Positions 1-6,553 are shown, counted from the first letter of the stretch. The stretch is DNA of 7,421 nucleotides from Peptococcaceae bacterium (GCA_017622155.1 JAGARS010000097.1:1-7421); one strand, 5' to 3'. Program-made: numbers and translations. The notes: generated by a model not told the origin, from the sequence alone.

Positions 1-104
1 ATTTATTTTTTGGCTCACATACCATCAGCTTCGCCCTGCAAAAATAAATATCCAAATACCGCTATATTATTAAATTATTAATATGTTAAGCTATTATAAC
101 TGCC
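1..104. other. AT-rich stretch with no recognised feature
   Basis: This stretch follows the DUF454 stop codon. It is AT-rich and holds a weak all-A/T inverted repeat (ATATTA/TAATAT around 63-83), too unstable to count as a terminator. No open frame, promoter pair or RNA is recognised. Confidence 0.4.
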
Positions 105-500
105 TTATGCGCAATCTTTACATACTTCCGGCTCCGGAATGGTGCGAATCTGTGTTTTGAAGTACACATGCATAATGACTGCAATGAGCACAAGGGCAAT
201 GCGTGCATAAATTACATCTACCAGAACACCGGAAATAAACATTGCTACTGTTGCCATCGTCAAAATATAACGTTTTGTTTTCATGGTCATAGAACGGGTT
301 TCCAGAAAATCTGCAATATAGTTTTTATATAAGTCTGTAGATTCAAACCAGGCATTTAATTTGCTGCTGCTCCGTGCCAGAAAAAATGCAGCTAGCAATA
401 AAAACGGTGTAGTCGGCAGCACCGGAAAAAATACACCGATAGACCCCAATGCCACAAAAAACAATCCTAATCCAGCATTAATCAGTTTGGTAATACCCAT
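105..500 (-). CDS. DUF454 / YbaN-family small membrane protein
   Basis: This 131-residue protein matches the DUF454 (YbaN-like) inner-membrane family, whose biochemical role is not established. The family hallmark is visible at residues 18-45: a G-x-I-G-V-F-F-P-V-L-P-T-T-P-F stretch followed by a Leu/Ala/Phe-rich segment ending in ARSSSK. Hydrophobic segments lie at roughly residues 8-26, 30-43, 79-94 and 97-113, so it is a multi-spanning membrane protein with a short hydrophilic loop at 45-75. The ATG at 498-500 is preceded by a modest GAAAGGG-type ribosome binding site. An extended -10 promoter lies about 80 bases upstream, so it is probably a single-gene transcript separate from rplT, whose operon ends at its own terminator. 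The extreme C-terminus carries a C-K-D-C motif, which could bind metal or form a disulfide; that is inference. The family call is firm, the function unknown. Confidence 0.85.
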   Translation of the reverse strand: MGITKLINAGLGLFFVALGSIGVFFPVLPTTPFLLLAAFFLARSSSKLNAWFESTDLYKNYIADFLETRSMTMKTKRYILTMATVAMFISGVLVDVIYARIALVLIAVIMHVYFKTQIRTIPEPEVCKDCA

Positions 501-576
501 AACACAATCGCCCTTTCTTGTATCTTATCGTATCATACACGCCAAATCTTTTGATTACTATTCTTACCTTGTTTTT

Positions 577-585
577 ATTATATCA
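577..585 (-). promoter_or_regulatory. extended -10 promoter of the DUF454 gene
   Basis: On the minus strand the sequence reads TGATATAAT, a perfect extended -10 element (TGn plus TATAAT). No good -35 hexamer sits at 16-18 bp; the nearest, TTGGAT at 18 bp, is weak, which is tolerated when the -10 is extended. Transcription would start near 570 and give a 5' UTR of about 70 nt before the ATG at 500. Confidence 0.55.
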
Positions 586-681
586 AAACAAATTCCACAA
601 ATCCAATCAATAAAAATTATGAAACACCCGAAAAATCAGGCGACGCAGCGTCATATACAAAAGATCATACAGTAAAACAAA

Positions 682-712
682 AAAGGTAATCCACATTTCG
701 TGAATTACCTTT
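682..712 (-). terminator. intrinsic terminator of the infC-rpmI-rplT operon
   Basis: Arms 682-694 and 700-712 pair over 13 bp with only one G-T wobble around a 5-nt loop. Read on the minus strand the hairpin is followed by TTTTGTTTTACT. It lies about 12 nt after the rplT stop codon and separates the ribosomal operon from the DUF454 gene. The rest of 501-681 holds only the DUF454 promoter and 5' UTR. Confidence 0.9.
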
Positions 713-723
713 GTAAATCGCAA

Positions 724-1080
724 TTATGCTAATGCTTTTTTAGCAACTTCTACTAAGTCGCTGAAAGCTTTTGGATCGGTAATAGCCAGGTCAGCTAATA
801 CTTTACGGTTGATTTCAACACCAGCTTTGTTTAAGCCGTTGATGAATCTGCTGTAGCTCATATCGTTCATTCTGCAAGCAGCATTGATACGTGCAATCCA
901 CAGTTTGCGGAAATCACGTTTGCGCAGTTTTCTGTGAGCGTAAGCGTACTGTAAAGAACGCATTACAGCCTGGTTAGCTACGCGATAAATTTTGGAACGG
1001 TTACCATAGTAACCTTTCGCCTGTCTTAAGATTTTTTTATGTCTGCGGTGAGATGTTACACCACGTTTAACTCTTGCCAT
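724..1080 (-). CDS. rplT: 50S ribosomal protein L20
   Basis: This is bacterial ribosomal protein bL20, 118 residues, the usual family length. It binds 23S rRNA early in large-subunit assembly. The N-terminal half is the long basic extension typical of L20 ([19 protein letters not shown], then [18 protein letters not shown]), followed by the [18 protein letters not shown] segment and the globular C-terminal RNA-binding domain. It is the last gene of infC-rpmI-rplT, 35 nt after rpmI, with an AAGGAGGT ribosome binding site at 1091-1098, and is followed by a strong terminator. In Bacillus subtilis L20 represses its own operon by binding the infC leader and promoting premature termination. The leader here has the parts for the same feedback (see 1878-2062). 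Confidence 0.98.
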   Translation of the reverse strand: MARVKRGVTSHRRHKKILRQAKGYYGNRSKIYRVANQAVMRSLQYAYAHRKLRKRDFRKLWIARINAACRMNDMSYSRFINGLNKAGVEINRKVLADLAITDPKAFSDLVEVAKKALA

Positions 1081-1115
1081 GGGTTTACAAACCTCCTTAT
1101 ACTATATCTTACCTA

Positions 1116-1313
1116 TTATTTGTAAGGGATTAATTTTGTTACACGTTTAGCATCGCCTTCAAACATAATTGCGGATTTACGCAGGTTACGTTTTCTCTTA
1201 GGAGATTTTTTTTCTAAGATGTGGCTTGTAAAAGCGTGGTTTCTTTTAATTTTACCGGAACCGGTTTTGCTAAATCTTTTAGCAGCACCTCTATGAGTTT
1301 TCATTTTTGGCAT
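1116..1313 (-). CDS. rpmI: 50S ribosomal protein L35
   Basis: This is bL35, 65 residues, full length for the family. The N-terminal signature [14 protein letters not shown] is intact, followed by the basic [12 protein letters not shown] segment and the [11 protein letters not shown] motif. It is a small, highly basic protein of the large subunit that sits against 23S rRNA. The ATG at 1311-1313 is preceded by an AGGAGGA ribosome binding site at 1321-1327. It lies between infC (51-nt gap) and rplT (35-nt gap), with no promoter or terminator visible in either gap, so it is co-transcribed with both. Confidence 0.98.
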   Translation of the reverse strand: MPKMKTHRGAAKRFSKTGSGKIKRNHAFTSHILEKKSPKRKRNLRKSAIMFEGDAKRVTKLIPYK

Positions 1314-1364
1314 GATAGTTTCCTCCTCTCACTTGCTACTTCTCCATTACTGGAATATTTATAA

Positions 1365-1877
1365 TTATTCTTTGGCTGGTGCCAAGATCATTATCATATT
1401 TCTACCTTCAACTTTAGCCGGTTTTTCAACACGAGAAACATTGCTCAGTTCTTCAGCAAAACGTTCACACAGCTCCTGACCCAATTCCGGGTGAGTGATT
1501 TCTCTACCGCGGAACATGATGGTAACTTTTACTTTGTCACCGCTTGCTAAAAATTTTGCAGCATTTCTGGCTTTCGTCTGAAAGTCATGATCTTCAATGT
1601 TTGGTCTGAGCTTCACTTCTTTAACGCTGATCACTTTCTGATTTTTCTTAGCTTCTTTTTCGCGTTTGCTCTGCTCATATCTATATTTACCATAATCCAT
1701 AATGCGGCAAACAGGTGGATTTGCGGTTGGAGCAATCTCTACCAAATCCAGCCCTTTTTCAGCTGCGATTTTTGCTGCTTCTTTCGGAGGCATTACGCCT
1801 AACTGCTGCCCGGCATCATCGATTAAACGAACTTCTTTACAGCGAACTTCTTCGTTAATTCTTAACTCTTTACTAAT
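1365..1877 (-). CDS. infC: translation initiation factor IF-3 (ATT start)
   Basis: IF3 binds the 30S subunit, keeps it apart from 50S and proofreads start-codon and initiator-tRNA choice. With the start chosen here the protein is 170 residues, normal for the family. The N domain begins SKELRINEEVR; the linker signature P-P-V-C-R-I-M-D-Y-G-K-Y-R-Y-E-Q lies near residues 50-65; the C domain includes I-E-D-H-D-F-Q-T-K-A-R-N-A and M-F-R-G-R-E. The reading frame stays open upstream to an ATG at 2057, but that would add 60 residues unlike IF3, translated from the attenuator. The sequence GGGGAGGG at 1885-1892 places a Shine-Dalgarno about 8 nt before ATT (1875-1877) and about 5 nt before ATC (1878-1880). 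ATT is preferred because homologues begin with MSK-type ends, and rare AUU-type starts are known for infC, where IF3 discriminates against its own start codon. The gene is first in infC-rpmI-rplT. Confidence 0.95.
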   Translation of the reverse strand: MSKELRINEEVRCKEVRLIDDAGQQLGVMPPKEAAKIAAEKGLDLVEIAPTANPPVCRIMDYGKYRYEQSKREKEAKKNQKVISVKEVKLRPNIEDHDFQTKARNAAKFLASGDKVKVTIMFRGREITHPELGQELCERFAEELSNVSRVEKPAKVEGRNMIMILAPAKE

Positions 1878-2062
1878 GATCGTTCCCTCCCCGGAATGAA
1901 ACATAAAAAAAGCGGATGGTCTCCCATCCGCCTGCATACAACTGATAGACACACGCATCGTGTCTGTTTGTATCGTAAAGCTTTTGAACCAACACAGCAA
2001 CCGGCCGGAAGGTGAGAAACGGATGGTTTCTACTTGAATAAAGCTATTCAATTCCAATCAAC
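1878..2062 (-). promoter_or_regulatory. infC operon leader with attenuator, L20-leader type
   Basis: This ~185-nt untranslated leader precedes infC. It contains three things seen directly. First, a terminator hairpin lies just upstream of the infC ribosome binding site (1905-1931). Second, an upstream strand (2017-2026, minus CCATCCGTTT) can pair with the 5' arm of that terminator (1924-1933) over about 10 bp including two G-U pairs. Third, the same strand can instead fold into a local hairpin, GAAAC/GTTTC (2016-2030). An interrupted stem also forms between 1937-1952 and 1960-1973 (AGACAC/GTGTCT extended by ATACAA/TTGTAT). Terminator, antiterminator and anti-antiterminator are therefore all present. 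In Firmicutes this position is occupied by the L20-responsive leader, so L20 as ligand is inferred from location and architecture. Confidence 0.75.
1905..1931 (-). terminator. leader attenuator terminator upstream of infC
   Basis: On the minus strand GCGGATGG (1931-1924) and CCATCCGC (1919-1912) form a perfect 8-bp stem with a GAGA loop, followed directly by seven T. It ends 12 nt before the infC Shine-Dalgarno, so it can only act as a premature terminator inside the leader. Confidence 0.9.
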
Positions 2063-2068
2063 TTTTAT

Positions 2069-2097
2069 AGGATACTACATCTTTGTTTTCTTGTCAA
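2069..2097 (-). promoter_or_regulatory. promoter of infC-rpmI-rplT
   Basis: A consensus -35 TTGACA (2092-2097, minus) is separated by 17 bp from a -10 TATCCT (2069-2074). The predicted start is a purine near 2062. The ATG at 2055-2057 would lie only about 5 nt inside the transcript with no ribosome binding site, which supports the downstream ATT as the real infC start. Confidence 0.75.
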
Positions 2098-2151
2098 CAC
2101 ATTTTTTTGTTTTCAGGAAAATATTTTTGACAATTTCTTTGTAATGTGAGA

Positions 2152-2180
2152 TTGTATCCTTGGATATTATATACTATAAT
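2152..2180 (+). promoter_or_regulatory. promoter of the MBL-fold gene
   Basis: TTGTAT (2152-2157), a 17-bp spacer and a perfect TATAAT (2175-2180) form a plausible sigma-A promoter. Transcription would start near 2187, about 68 nt before the ATG at 2255. A short inverted repeat TATCC-TT-GGATA (2155-2166) overlaps the -35/spacer and could be an operator, but it may be chance in this AT-rich region. Confidence 0.55.
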
Positions 2181-2254
2181 AAAATTAGATACAAATATAT
2201 CTTATTTATCACAACGATAGCTTCATCAAGTATAATCAGAAAGAAGGAATTGGT

Positions 2255-3871
2255 ATGAAAATTGCTTTCTATGGAGCTGTGCACGAAGTCACCGGCTCCT
2301 GCACCATTCTCTCCGCATGTGGAAAAACAATTTTAGTGGATTGCGGTATGGAACAAGGTCCGGACATTTATGAAAACTGTTCTCTCCCGTTTGCACCATC
2401 CCAAATTGACTATGTGTTGCTCACCCATGCGCATATTGACCATTCCGGCAAGATTCCGTTTCTTGCTGCAGAAGGGTTTCGCGGCAAAATCTATGCTACC
2501 GCCGCTACCGTAAAGCTATGCAGTATCATGCTTTTAGACTCGGCACATATTCAGGAGCAAGAAGCCAAATGGAAAAACAAAAAGGCGAAACGTGCCGGTA
2601 CGGAACAGTATACACCGATGTACACTACGCAAGATGCCGAAACAGCACTGAAACAATTTGTATCGTGCAGCTACAATCAAAAAACTGAAATTGCGAAAGG
2701 TATTACCGTTTCCTTTATTGATGCGGGGCATCTCCTCGGGTCTGCCAGCATCAGCATTTCCATTGACGAAGGCGGCCACAGTGAAACCATCGTATTCTCC
2801 GGTGATTTAGGCAACTACGACCGTCCTCTGATTAATGACCCGCAGACTCCAAAAGAAGCGGATTATGTGGTGATCGAATCGACCTATGGCAACCGTCTGC
2901 ACGGTCCGCGCCCGGATTACGTATCACAGCTTACGCGCATTTTGCAGGAAACTTTCGATCGGGGCGGCAATGTAATAATTCCGTCCTTTGCCATCGGGCG
3001 CACACAGGAGCTGTTGTATCTGTTCCGCACCATCAAAGAACAGCGCCTGATACATGGGCATGAAAACTTCCCTGTATATGTAGATAGCCCTCTGGCTGTA
3101 GAAGCTACTGAAATTTACAGCAGCAACCTCACAGAATATTTTGACCAGGAAACGCTGGCATTAATCAATGCCGGAATCAATCCATTAAAATTCCCGGGGC
3201 TTACCCTCTCTATCACCAGCGATGATTCCATGGCTATCAATCTGGACAATACACCAAAAGTAATTCTCTCTGCCAGCGGTATGTGCGAAGCAGGACGCAT
3301 TCGTCATCACCTGAAACACAACCTGTGGCGCAGAGAAAGCACCGTTTTGTTCGTAGGGTATCAGGCTGTTGGCACACTGGGGCAGATTATCATCGATGGC
3401 GCTCAGGAAGTAAAACTCTTTGGCGAAACCATTCAGGTAAATGCACACATCGAGCAGCTGGACGGCATCAGCGGTCATGCAGATAGAGATATGCTCATCG
3501 GCTGGCTGGATGGTTTTGAAAAGAAACCGCGCATGGTATTTGTCAACCATGGGCAGGACACCGTGTGTGATGAATTTGCACAAACCGTCACCGAACGTCT
3601 TGGTATCAAAGCAGTGGCACCATATAACGGCGCTGAATACGATTTATTGTCCGGCACTGCACTGATTCAAGGCAATACCAAACGCATTGAAAAGAAATCC
3701 GCACAGCAGAAATGTGCACAAGCGAAAGAAACCCCTGCTTTCCGCGAACTGATGGCCGCAGGCAGATGGCTGTTGGCAATCTTAGAAAAATATCGCAGCG
3801 ATGCCAGCGCAGATTTGAAAATAATGACCAAACAGATTATTGCATTGTGCGAAAAATGGGATAAACAATAA
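2255..3871 (+). CDS. MBL-fold/beta-CASP metallohydrolase, probable ribonuclease
   Basis: This 538-residue protein belongs to the metallo-beta-lactamase superfamily with a beta-CASP insert, the group related to CPSF73/Ysh1-type RNA-processing enzymes (COG1236-like). Metal-binding motifs are complete: H-A-H-I-D-H at 58-63, the G-H-L-L-G-S-A histidine at 159, S-G-D-L-G aspartate at 184, and the late G-H-A-D histidine at 408 and V-N-H-G histidine at 432. The beta-CASP region runs from about 205 to 390, with E-S-T-Y-G-N-R at 208, P-S-F-A-I-G-R-T-Q-E at 243-252 and S-A-S-G-M-C-E-A-G-R at 339-348 followed by paired histidines at 351-352. A Lys/Gln/Ala-rich tail of about 80 residues follows the catalytic core. 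No signal peptide is visible, so it should be cytoplasmic. An AAGGAA ribosome binding site lies 5 nt before the ATG. Nuclease activity on RNA is inferred from the family; the physiological substrate is unknown. It is distinct from RNase J in domain make-up. Confidence 0.9.
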   Translation: MKIAFYGAVHEVTGSCTILSACGKTILVDCGMEQGPDIYENCSLPFAPSQIDYVLLTHAHIDHSGKIPFLAAEGFRGKIYATAATVKLCSIMLLDSAHIQEQEAKWKNKKAKRAGTEQYTPMYTTQDAETALKQFVSCSYNQKTEIAKGITVSFIDAGHLLGSASISISIDEGGHSETIVFSGDLGNYDRPLINDPQTPKEADYVVIESTYGNRLHGPRPDYVSQLTRILQETFDRGGNVIIPSFAIGRTQELLYLFRTIKEQRLIHGHENFPVYVDSPLAVEATEIYSSNLTEYFDQETLALINAGINPLKFPGLTLSITSDDSMAINLDNTPKVILSASGMCEAGRIRHHLKHNLWRRESTVLFVGYQAVGTLGQIIIDGAQEVKLFGETIQVNAHIEQLDGISGHADRDMLIGWLDGFEKKPRMVFVNHGQDTVCDEFAQTVTERLGIKAVAPYNGAEYDLLSGTALIQGNTKRIEKKSAQQKCAQAKETPAFRELMAAGRWLLAILEKYRSDASADLKIMTKQIIALCEKWDKQ

Positions 3872-3876
3872 AAAAA

Positions 3877-3916
3877 GCGCCGCTTATCCATTCGAGAGAT
3901 AGGCGGCTCTTTTTCC
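3877..3916. terminator. bidirectional terminator between convergent genes
   Basis: Arms 3879-3888 and 3898-3907 pair over 10 bp with one G-T wobble, around a 9-nt loop. On the plus strand the stem is followed by CTCTTTTTCC; on the minus strand by a run of seven or more T. It therefore ends transcription of the MBL gene (stop at 3871) and of the convergent monooxygenase-like gene (stop at 3917). Confidence 0.88.
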
Positions 3917-4210
3917 TTAAGGTTCTTGAACAACAAATTTTTTCATACTTGTTTCCAGCACATACTGCCCTTTCATCTCACCCAGCTGCCCGAAATGCGG
4001 TGCACAGGTATGTGCCTTTAGCGAATCATCATCTGCCCAGCGTTCTACCAGCAAAATACTGTCCTCAGCCTGTGCTGTGTAAAAATAATCATACTGTAAG
4101 CAGCCTTGCTCTGCACGGGTTGCCTGATCTATGCCGGCAGCCTCAATGGCTCTGATAAAGTTTTCGGCCTCTCCCGGTTTGGTTGTATAGGTAACATGTA
4201 ATAGAATCAT
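3917..4210 (-). CDS. antibiotic biosynthesis monooxygenase (ABM) domain protein
   Basis: This 97-residue protein is a single ABM domain, a dimeric alpha+beta-barrel fold shared by small quinol monooxygenase-like (YgiN) and LsrG-like proteins. The order of elements fits: an N-terminal strand MILLHVTYTT, a helix at about 12-33, the E-Q-G-C-L-Q-Y strand entry at 34-40, the L-L-V-E-R-W strand at 53-58, and a helix with the conserved-type histidine at 67, then another His at 72. The ATG at 4208-4210 has a GAGGTG ribosome binding site 5 nt upstream. It appears to be a monocistronic gene, convergent with the MBL gene and downstream of thrS beyond a terminator. The domain is secure, but substrates of such small ABM proteins are very varied (quinones, polyketides, autoinducer breakdown products, heme), and nothing in this sequence or its neighbourhood decides between them. 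The name does not imply antibiotic synthesis here. Confidence 0.85.
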   Translation of the reverse strand: MILLHVTYTTKPGEAENFIRAIEAAGIDQATRAEQGCLQYDYFYTAQAEDSILLVERWADDDSLKAHTCAPHFGQLGEMKGQYVLETSMKKFVVQEP

Positions 4211-4243
4211 ACAAACACCTCATCAAATTTGTTTTCTTCACTC

Positions 4244-4272
4244 ACTTTATCATAGTTTGCCAACACTTTCAA
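4244..4272 (-). promoter_or_regulatory. possible promoter of the ABM-domain gene
   Basis: On the minus strand TTGAAA (4267-4272), a 17-bp spacer and TAAAGT (4244-4249) form a moderate sigma-A-like match between the thrS terminator and the ABM ribosome binding site. The -10 matches only four of six consensus positions. Confidence 0.4.
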
Positions 4273-4288
4273 TACGGATACAAGAAAT

Positions 4289-4320
4289 AAAGACTGTGCC
4301 TTTTGCATGACACAGTCTTT
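4289..4320 (-). terminator. thrS: intrinsic terminator after thrS
   Basis: AAAGACTGTG and CACAGTCTTT pair over 10 bp around a 12-nt loop, starting 14 nt past the thrS stop codon. The T-rich tail in the thrS direction is interrupted (TTTATTTCTT); on the plus strand it is a longer T run, so the element may work both ways. Confidence 0.75.
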
Positions 4321-4333
4321 TTTAATACAATTC

Positions 4334-6241
4334 TTATTTTCTTTCTTTGATTTCTGCTGCGATGTCAGCTACAAACTGGTCTACGTCTACTGCACCCAGG
4401 TCGCCTTCGCCGCGTTTACGTAAGCCCACTGTACCGGAAGTAGCTTCTTTTTCACCAACTACCAGCATGTAAGGTACTTTCTGCATCTGGGATTCACGGA
4501 TTTTGTAACCGATTTTTTCGTTACGGCTGTCTACTTCTACTCTTACGCCTGCTGCTTCCAGTTTGGATGCCACTTCATAAGCGTAATCGTTGAATTTATC
4601 GGTGATCGGCAGCACTCTTGCCTGTACTGGTGCCAGCCATGTAGGGAATGCCCCTGCGAAATGTTCGGTCAGAATGCCGATGAAGCGTTCAATACTGCCG
4701 AATACTGTACGGTGTACCATTACAGGACGGTGTTTGTCGCCATCTTCACCAATATAGCACATATCAAATTTTTCAGGCATCTGGAAGTCCAGCTGAATGG
4801 TACCGCACTGCCATGTACGGTCTAAGCAGTCCTGCAGATGGAAGTCGATTTTCGGCCCATAGAATGCGCCGTCGCCTTCGTTTACGATATAATCCATGCC
4901 CAGTTCGGTCAGTGCATCACGCAGAGCATCGGTTGCTTTTTCCCACAGTTCATCACTGCCCATGGAGTCTTCCGGACGGGTGGACAGCTCTACATGATAG
5001 GTAAAGCCGAATGTTTTATATACGCTGTCAATCAGTTTGATTACGCCTTTTACTTCTTCGTTAATCTGTTCCGGCAGCATAAAGATATGTGCATCGTCCT
5101 GTGTAAATGCACGTACACGCATTAAGCCGTGTAATGCACCGCTTAATTCATGACGATGTACCAGGCCCAGTTCGCTCCAGCGCAGAGGCAGGTCACGATA
5201 GCTGTGCAGCTGGCTGTTGTACAGTAAAATACCGCCAGGGCAGTTCATCGGTTTGATTGCAAATGGTTCTTCATCAATTTCGGTGAAGTACATGTTTTCC
5301 TGATAATGATCCCAGTGACCGGAACGTTCCCACAGGCTGCGGTTCATAATCAGAGGGGTGCGAATTTCTTCATACCCTGCTTTTGCATGCAGTTCACGCC
5401 AGAAAGTTTCCAGGTTGTTGCGCAGTACAATGCCTTTTGGATAGAACAGCGGGAAGCCAGGAGCTTCGTCTACAAATGTAAACAGCTGCAATTCCTGACC
5501 CAGTTTGCGATGGTCGCGGCGTTTTGCTTCTTCCAGTTTGAATAAATGTTCATCCAGGTCCGCTTTTTTCAGGAAGCAGGTACCATAGATACGCTGCAGC
5601 ATTTTGTTCTGTTCGCTGCCTCTCCAGTATGCACCGGCCAGATTCAGCAGTTTGATAGCTTTTACAGCACCGGTGCTCACAATGTGAGGCCCAGCACACA
5701 GGTCTGTAAAGTCACCCTGGGTATAAATGCTGATAACAGCATCTTCCGGCAGGTCGTTAATCAGTTCTACTTTGTATGGTTCATTTTTTTCCGTGAACAG
5801 TTAGATAGCATCTTCTCTGCTCAGTTCCTGACGAGTATAGGTTTCGTCAGCCTGTACAATTTTCATCATTTCTGCTTCAATTGCTTCTAAATCAGCAGGT
5901 GTAAATTTATGTTCGGAATCAAAGTCATAGTAGAAACCATCTTTGATAGCAGGCCCGATACCCAGTTTGGTGCCAGGGAACAGTTTCTGTACAGCCTGTG
6001 CCAGAATATGAGAAGTACTGTGACGGAATGTTTCACGGCCTTCAGCATCGTCAAATGTATAAATACTAACGGTGCTGTCTGCAGTGATTGGCTGATTCAA
6101 GCCCACCATTTCATCGTTTACTTTTGCAACGATGGCTTTTTTGGCAAGCCCATTGCTGATATTTTTTGCAACTTCCAGCGGAGTTACAACATCCTGTTCA
6201 AAAGTTCTCACAGAACCGTCTGGTAATGTAATGTGAATCAT
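4334..6241 (-). pseudogene. thrS: threonine--tRNA ligase, full length but with an in-frame TAA at codon 147
   Basis: ThrRS attaches threonine to tRNA-Thr and edits mischarged seryl-tRNA. The frame spans 636 codons including the final stop, as expected for a ~635-residue enzyme. The TGS domain is at about 1-62. The editing domain has H74-x-x-x-H78 and the D-L-C-A-G-P-H motif giving C182 and H186. The class II core has M-N-C-P-G-G (C334), H385 and the M-V-H-R-T histidine at 510, the three zinc ligands, and the anticodon-binding domain fills about the last 100 residues. The only defect is TAA at 5801-5803, replacing codon 147 between EDAI and LFTEKN; the same frame continues on both sides, so there is no frameshift. 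Taken literally, translation stops at residue 146, inside the editing domain. The downstream open segment begins only at a GTG that is ordinary Val188. All catalytic residues, the T-box leader and an AAAAGGAG ribosome binding site (6251-6258) are intact, which favours a sequence error or very recent mutation over long decay. Confidence 0.93.
5801..5803 (-). other. thrS: in-frame ochre codon inside thrS
   Basis: The plus-strand TTA reads TAA on the coding strand, in phase with both the upstream (6241) and downstream (stop at 4334) parts of thrS. AAA, CAA or GAA, plausible at this surface helix position, are each one base away. A run of seven A in the coding strand lies 10 nt further on (5784-5790) and is in phase. 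Confidence 0.95.
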
Positions 6242-6293
6242 ATTGATACGCTCCTTTTCTAAAACAGATTGCTATCTGTATTGTAAATAGTGT

Positions 6294-6330
6294 AAATAAA
6301 AAAGCATCCGTCCCATATTGGGACGAATGC
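6294..6330 (-). terminator. T-box-controlled terminator of the thrS leader
   Basis: On the minus strand GCATTCGTCCC and GGGACGGATGC pair over 11 bp with one G-T wobble around a 5-nt loop, followed by TTTTTTATTT. It sits just after the T-box motif and about 50 nt before the thrS start. Confidence 0.93.
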
Positions 6331-6547
6331 ATAAATCCGTGGTTCCACCCAAGTTCAGCATAGTGTTTAATCAGACACTACACCACTCGCTCATCGTTAA
6401 CGGAATGACCCGTCTGCCGTTCACAGCAGAAACTCCAAGATGGTACCGTATACAACGCCGTAAAGCACTCGCAGCCAAGGTGCCTCTCTCTGAAACTTAA
6501 TTGGTATACAGCATGTTCTTTTCACAGTTTATATTGTATTCACTACC
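6304..6547 (-). promoter_or_regulatory. T-box leader riboswitch for thrS (threonine)
   Basis: T-box leaders sense uncharged tRNA: its anticodon pairs with a specifier codon, and its NCCA end pairs with the T-box bulge and stabilises an antiterminator. The T-box itself, GGGTGGAACCACGG, is at 6337-6350, with UGGA (6344-6347) as the acceptor-pairing bases; this predicts a U discriminator on the matching tRNA-Thr. A Stem I AGAGAG-type element lies at 6481-6491, followed by a GCAC/GTGC-closed distal loop. A candidate specifier ACC (Thr), followed by the usual purine A, is at 6442-6444 on the 3' side of Stem I. A hairpin TAGTGT/ACACTA (6361-6380) fits Stem III. The terminator follows at 6304-6330. 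The motif and threonine gene make the class certain; the exact specifier is inferred from position without folding. Confidence 0.92.
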
Positions 6548-6553
6548 CTATTA

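Noticed and set aside
361..675. A 104-residue plus-strand open frame overlapping the DUF454 gene
   Set aside because: It is antisense to DUF454, low in complexity after residue 70, runs into AT-rich intergenic DNA and lacks a ribosome binding site.
2001..2008. CCGGCCGG palindrome as a regulator operator
   Set aside because: It lies within the transcribed infC leader, where it is better explained as part of RNA structure; a single 8-bp palindrome is not enough to claim an operator.
1878..2057. A 60-residue N-terminal extension of IF3 starting at ATG 2055-2057, or a leader peptide
   Set aside because: The ATG is about 5 nt from the predicted transcription start with no ribosome binding site, the segment runs through the attenuator hairpin, and its residues do not resemble IF3. 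The open frame looks accidental.
2127..2132. Perfect TTGACA on the plus strand as -35 of the MBL gene
   Set aside because: No -10-like hexamer lies 16-18 bp downstream; the good TATAAT at 2175-2180 is too far away and pairs better with TTGTAT at 2152-2157.
3185..3583. A 132-residue minus-strand open frame inside the MBL gene
   Set aside because: It is antisense to a strongly conserved catalytic region, has no ribosome binding site or family resemblance, and is an out-of-frame shadow. The same applies to the other antisense frames within the MBL and thrS genes.
4334..5680. The downstream part of thrS as a separate, shorter synthetase gene
   Set aside because: Its apparent start is a GTG that aligns with Val188 just after the editing motif, with no Shine-Dalgarno or promoter. 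It is the continuation of thrS after the internal TAA.
5780..5803. A frameshift in thrS at the seven-base A/T run
   Set aside because: The frame is identical before and after the run and on both sides of the TAA, and the translated protein stays ThrRS-like throughout. The defect is a substitution-type stop, not an indel.
5801..5803. TAA reassigned to an amino acid in this organism
   Set aside because: All other genes in the window stop at TAA at their normal family length, so TAA clearly works as a stop.
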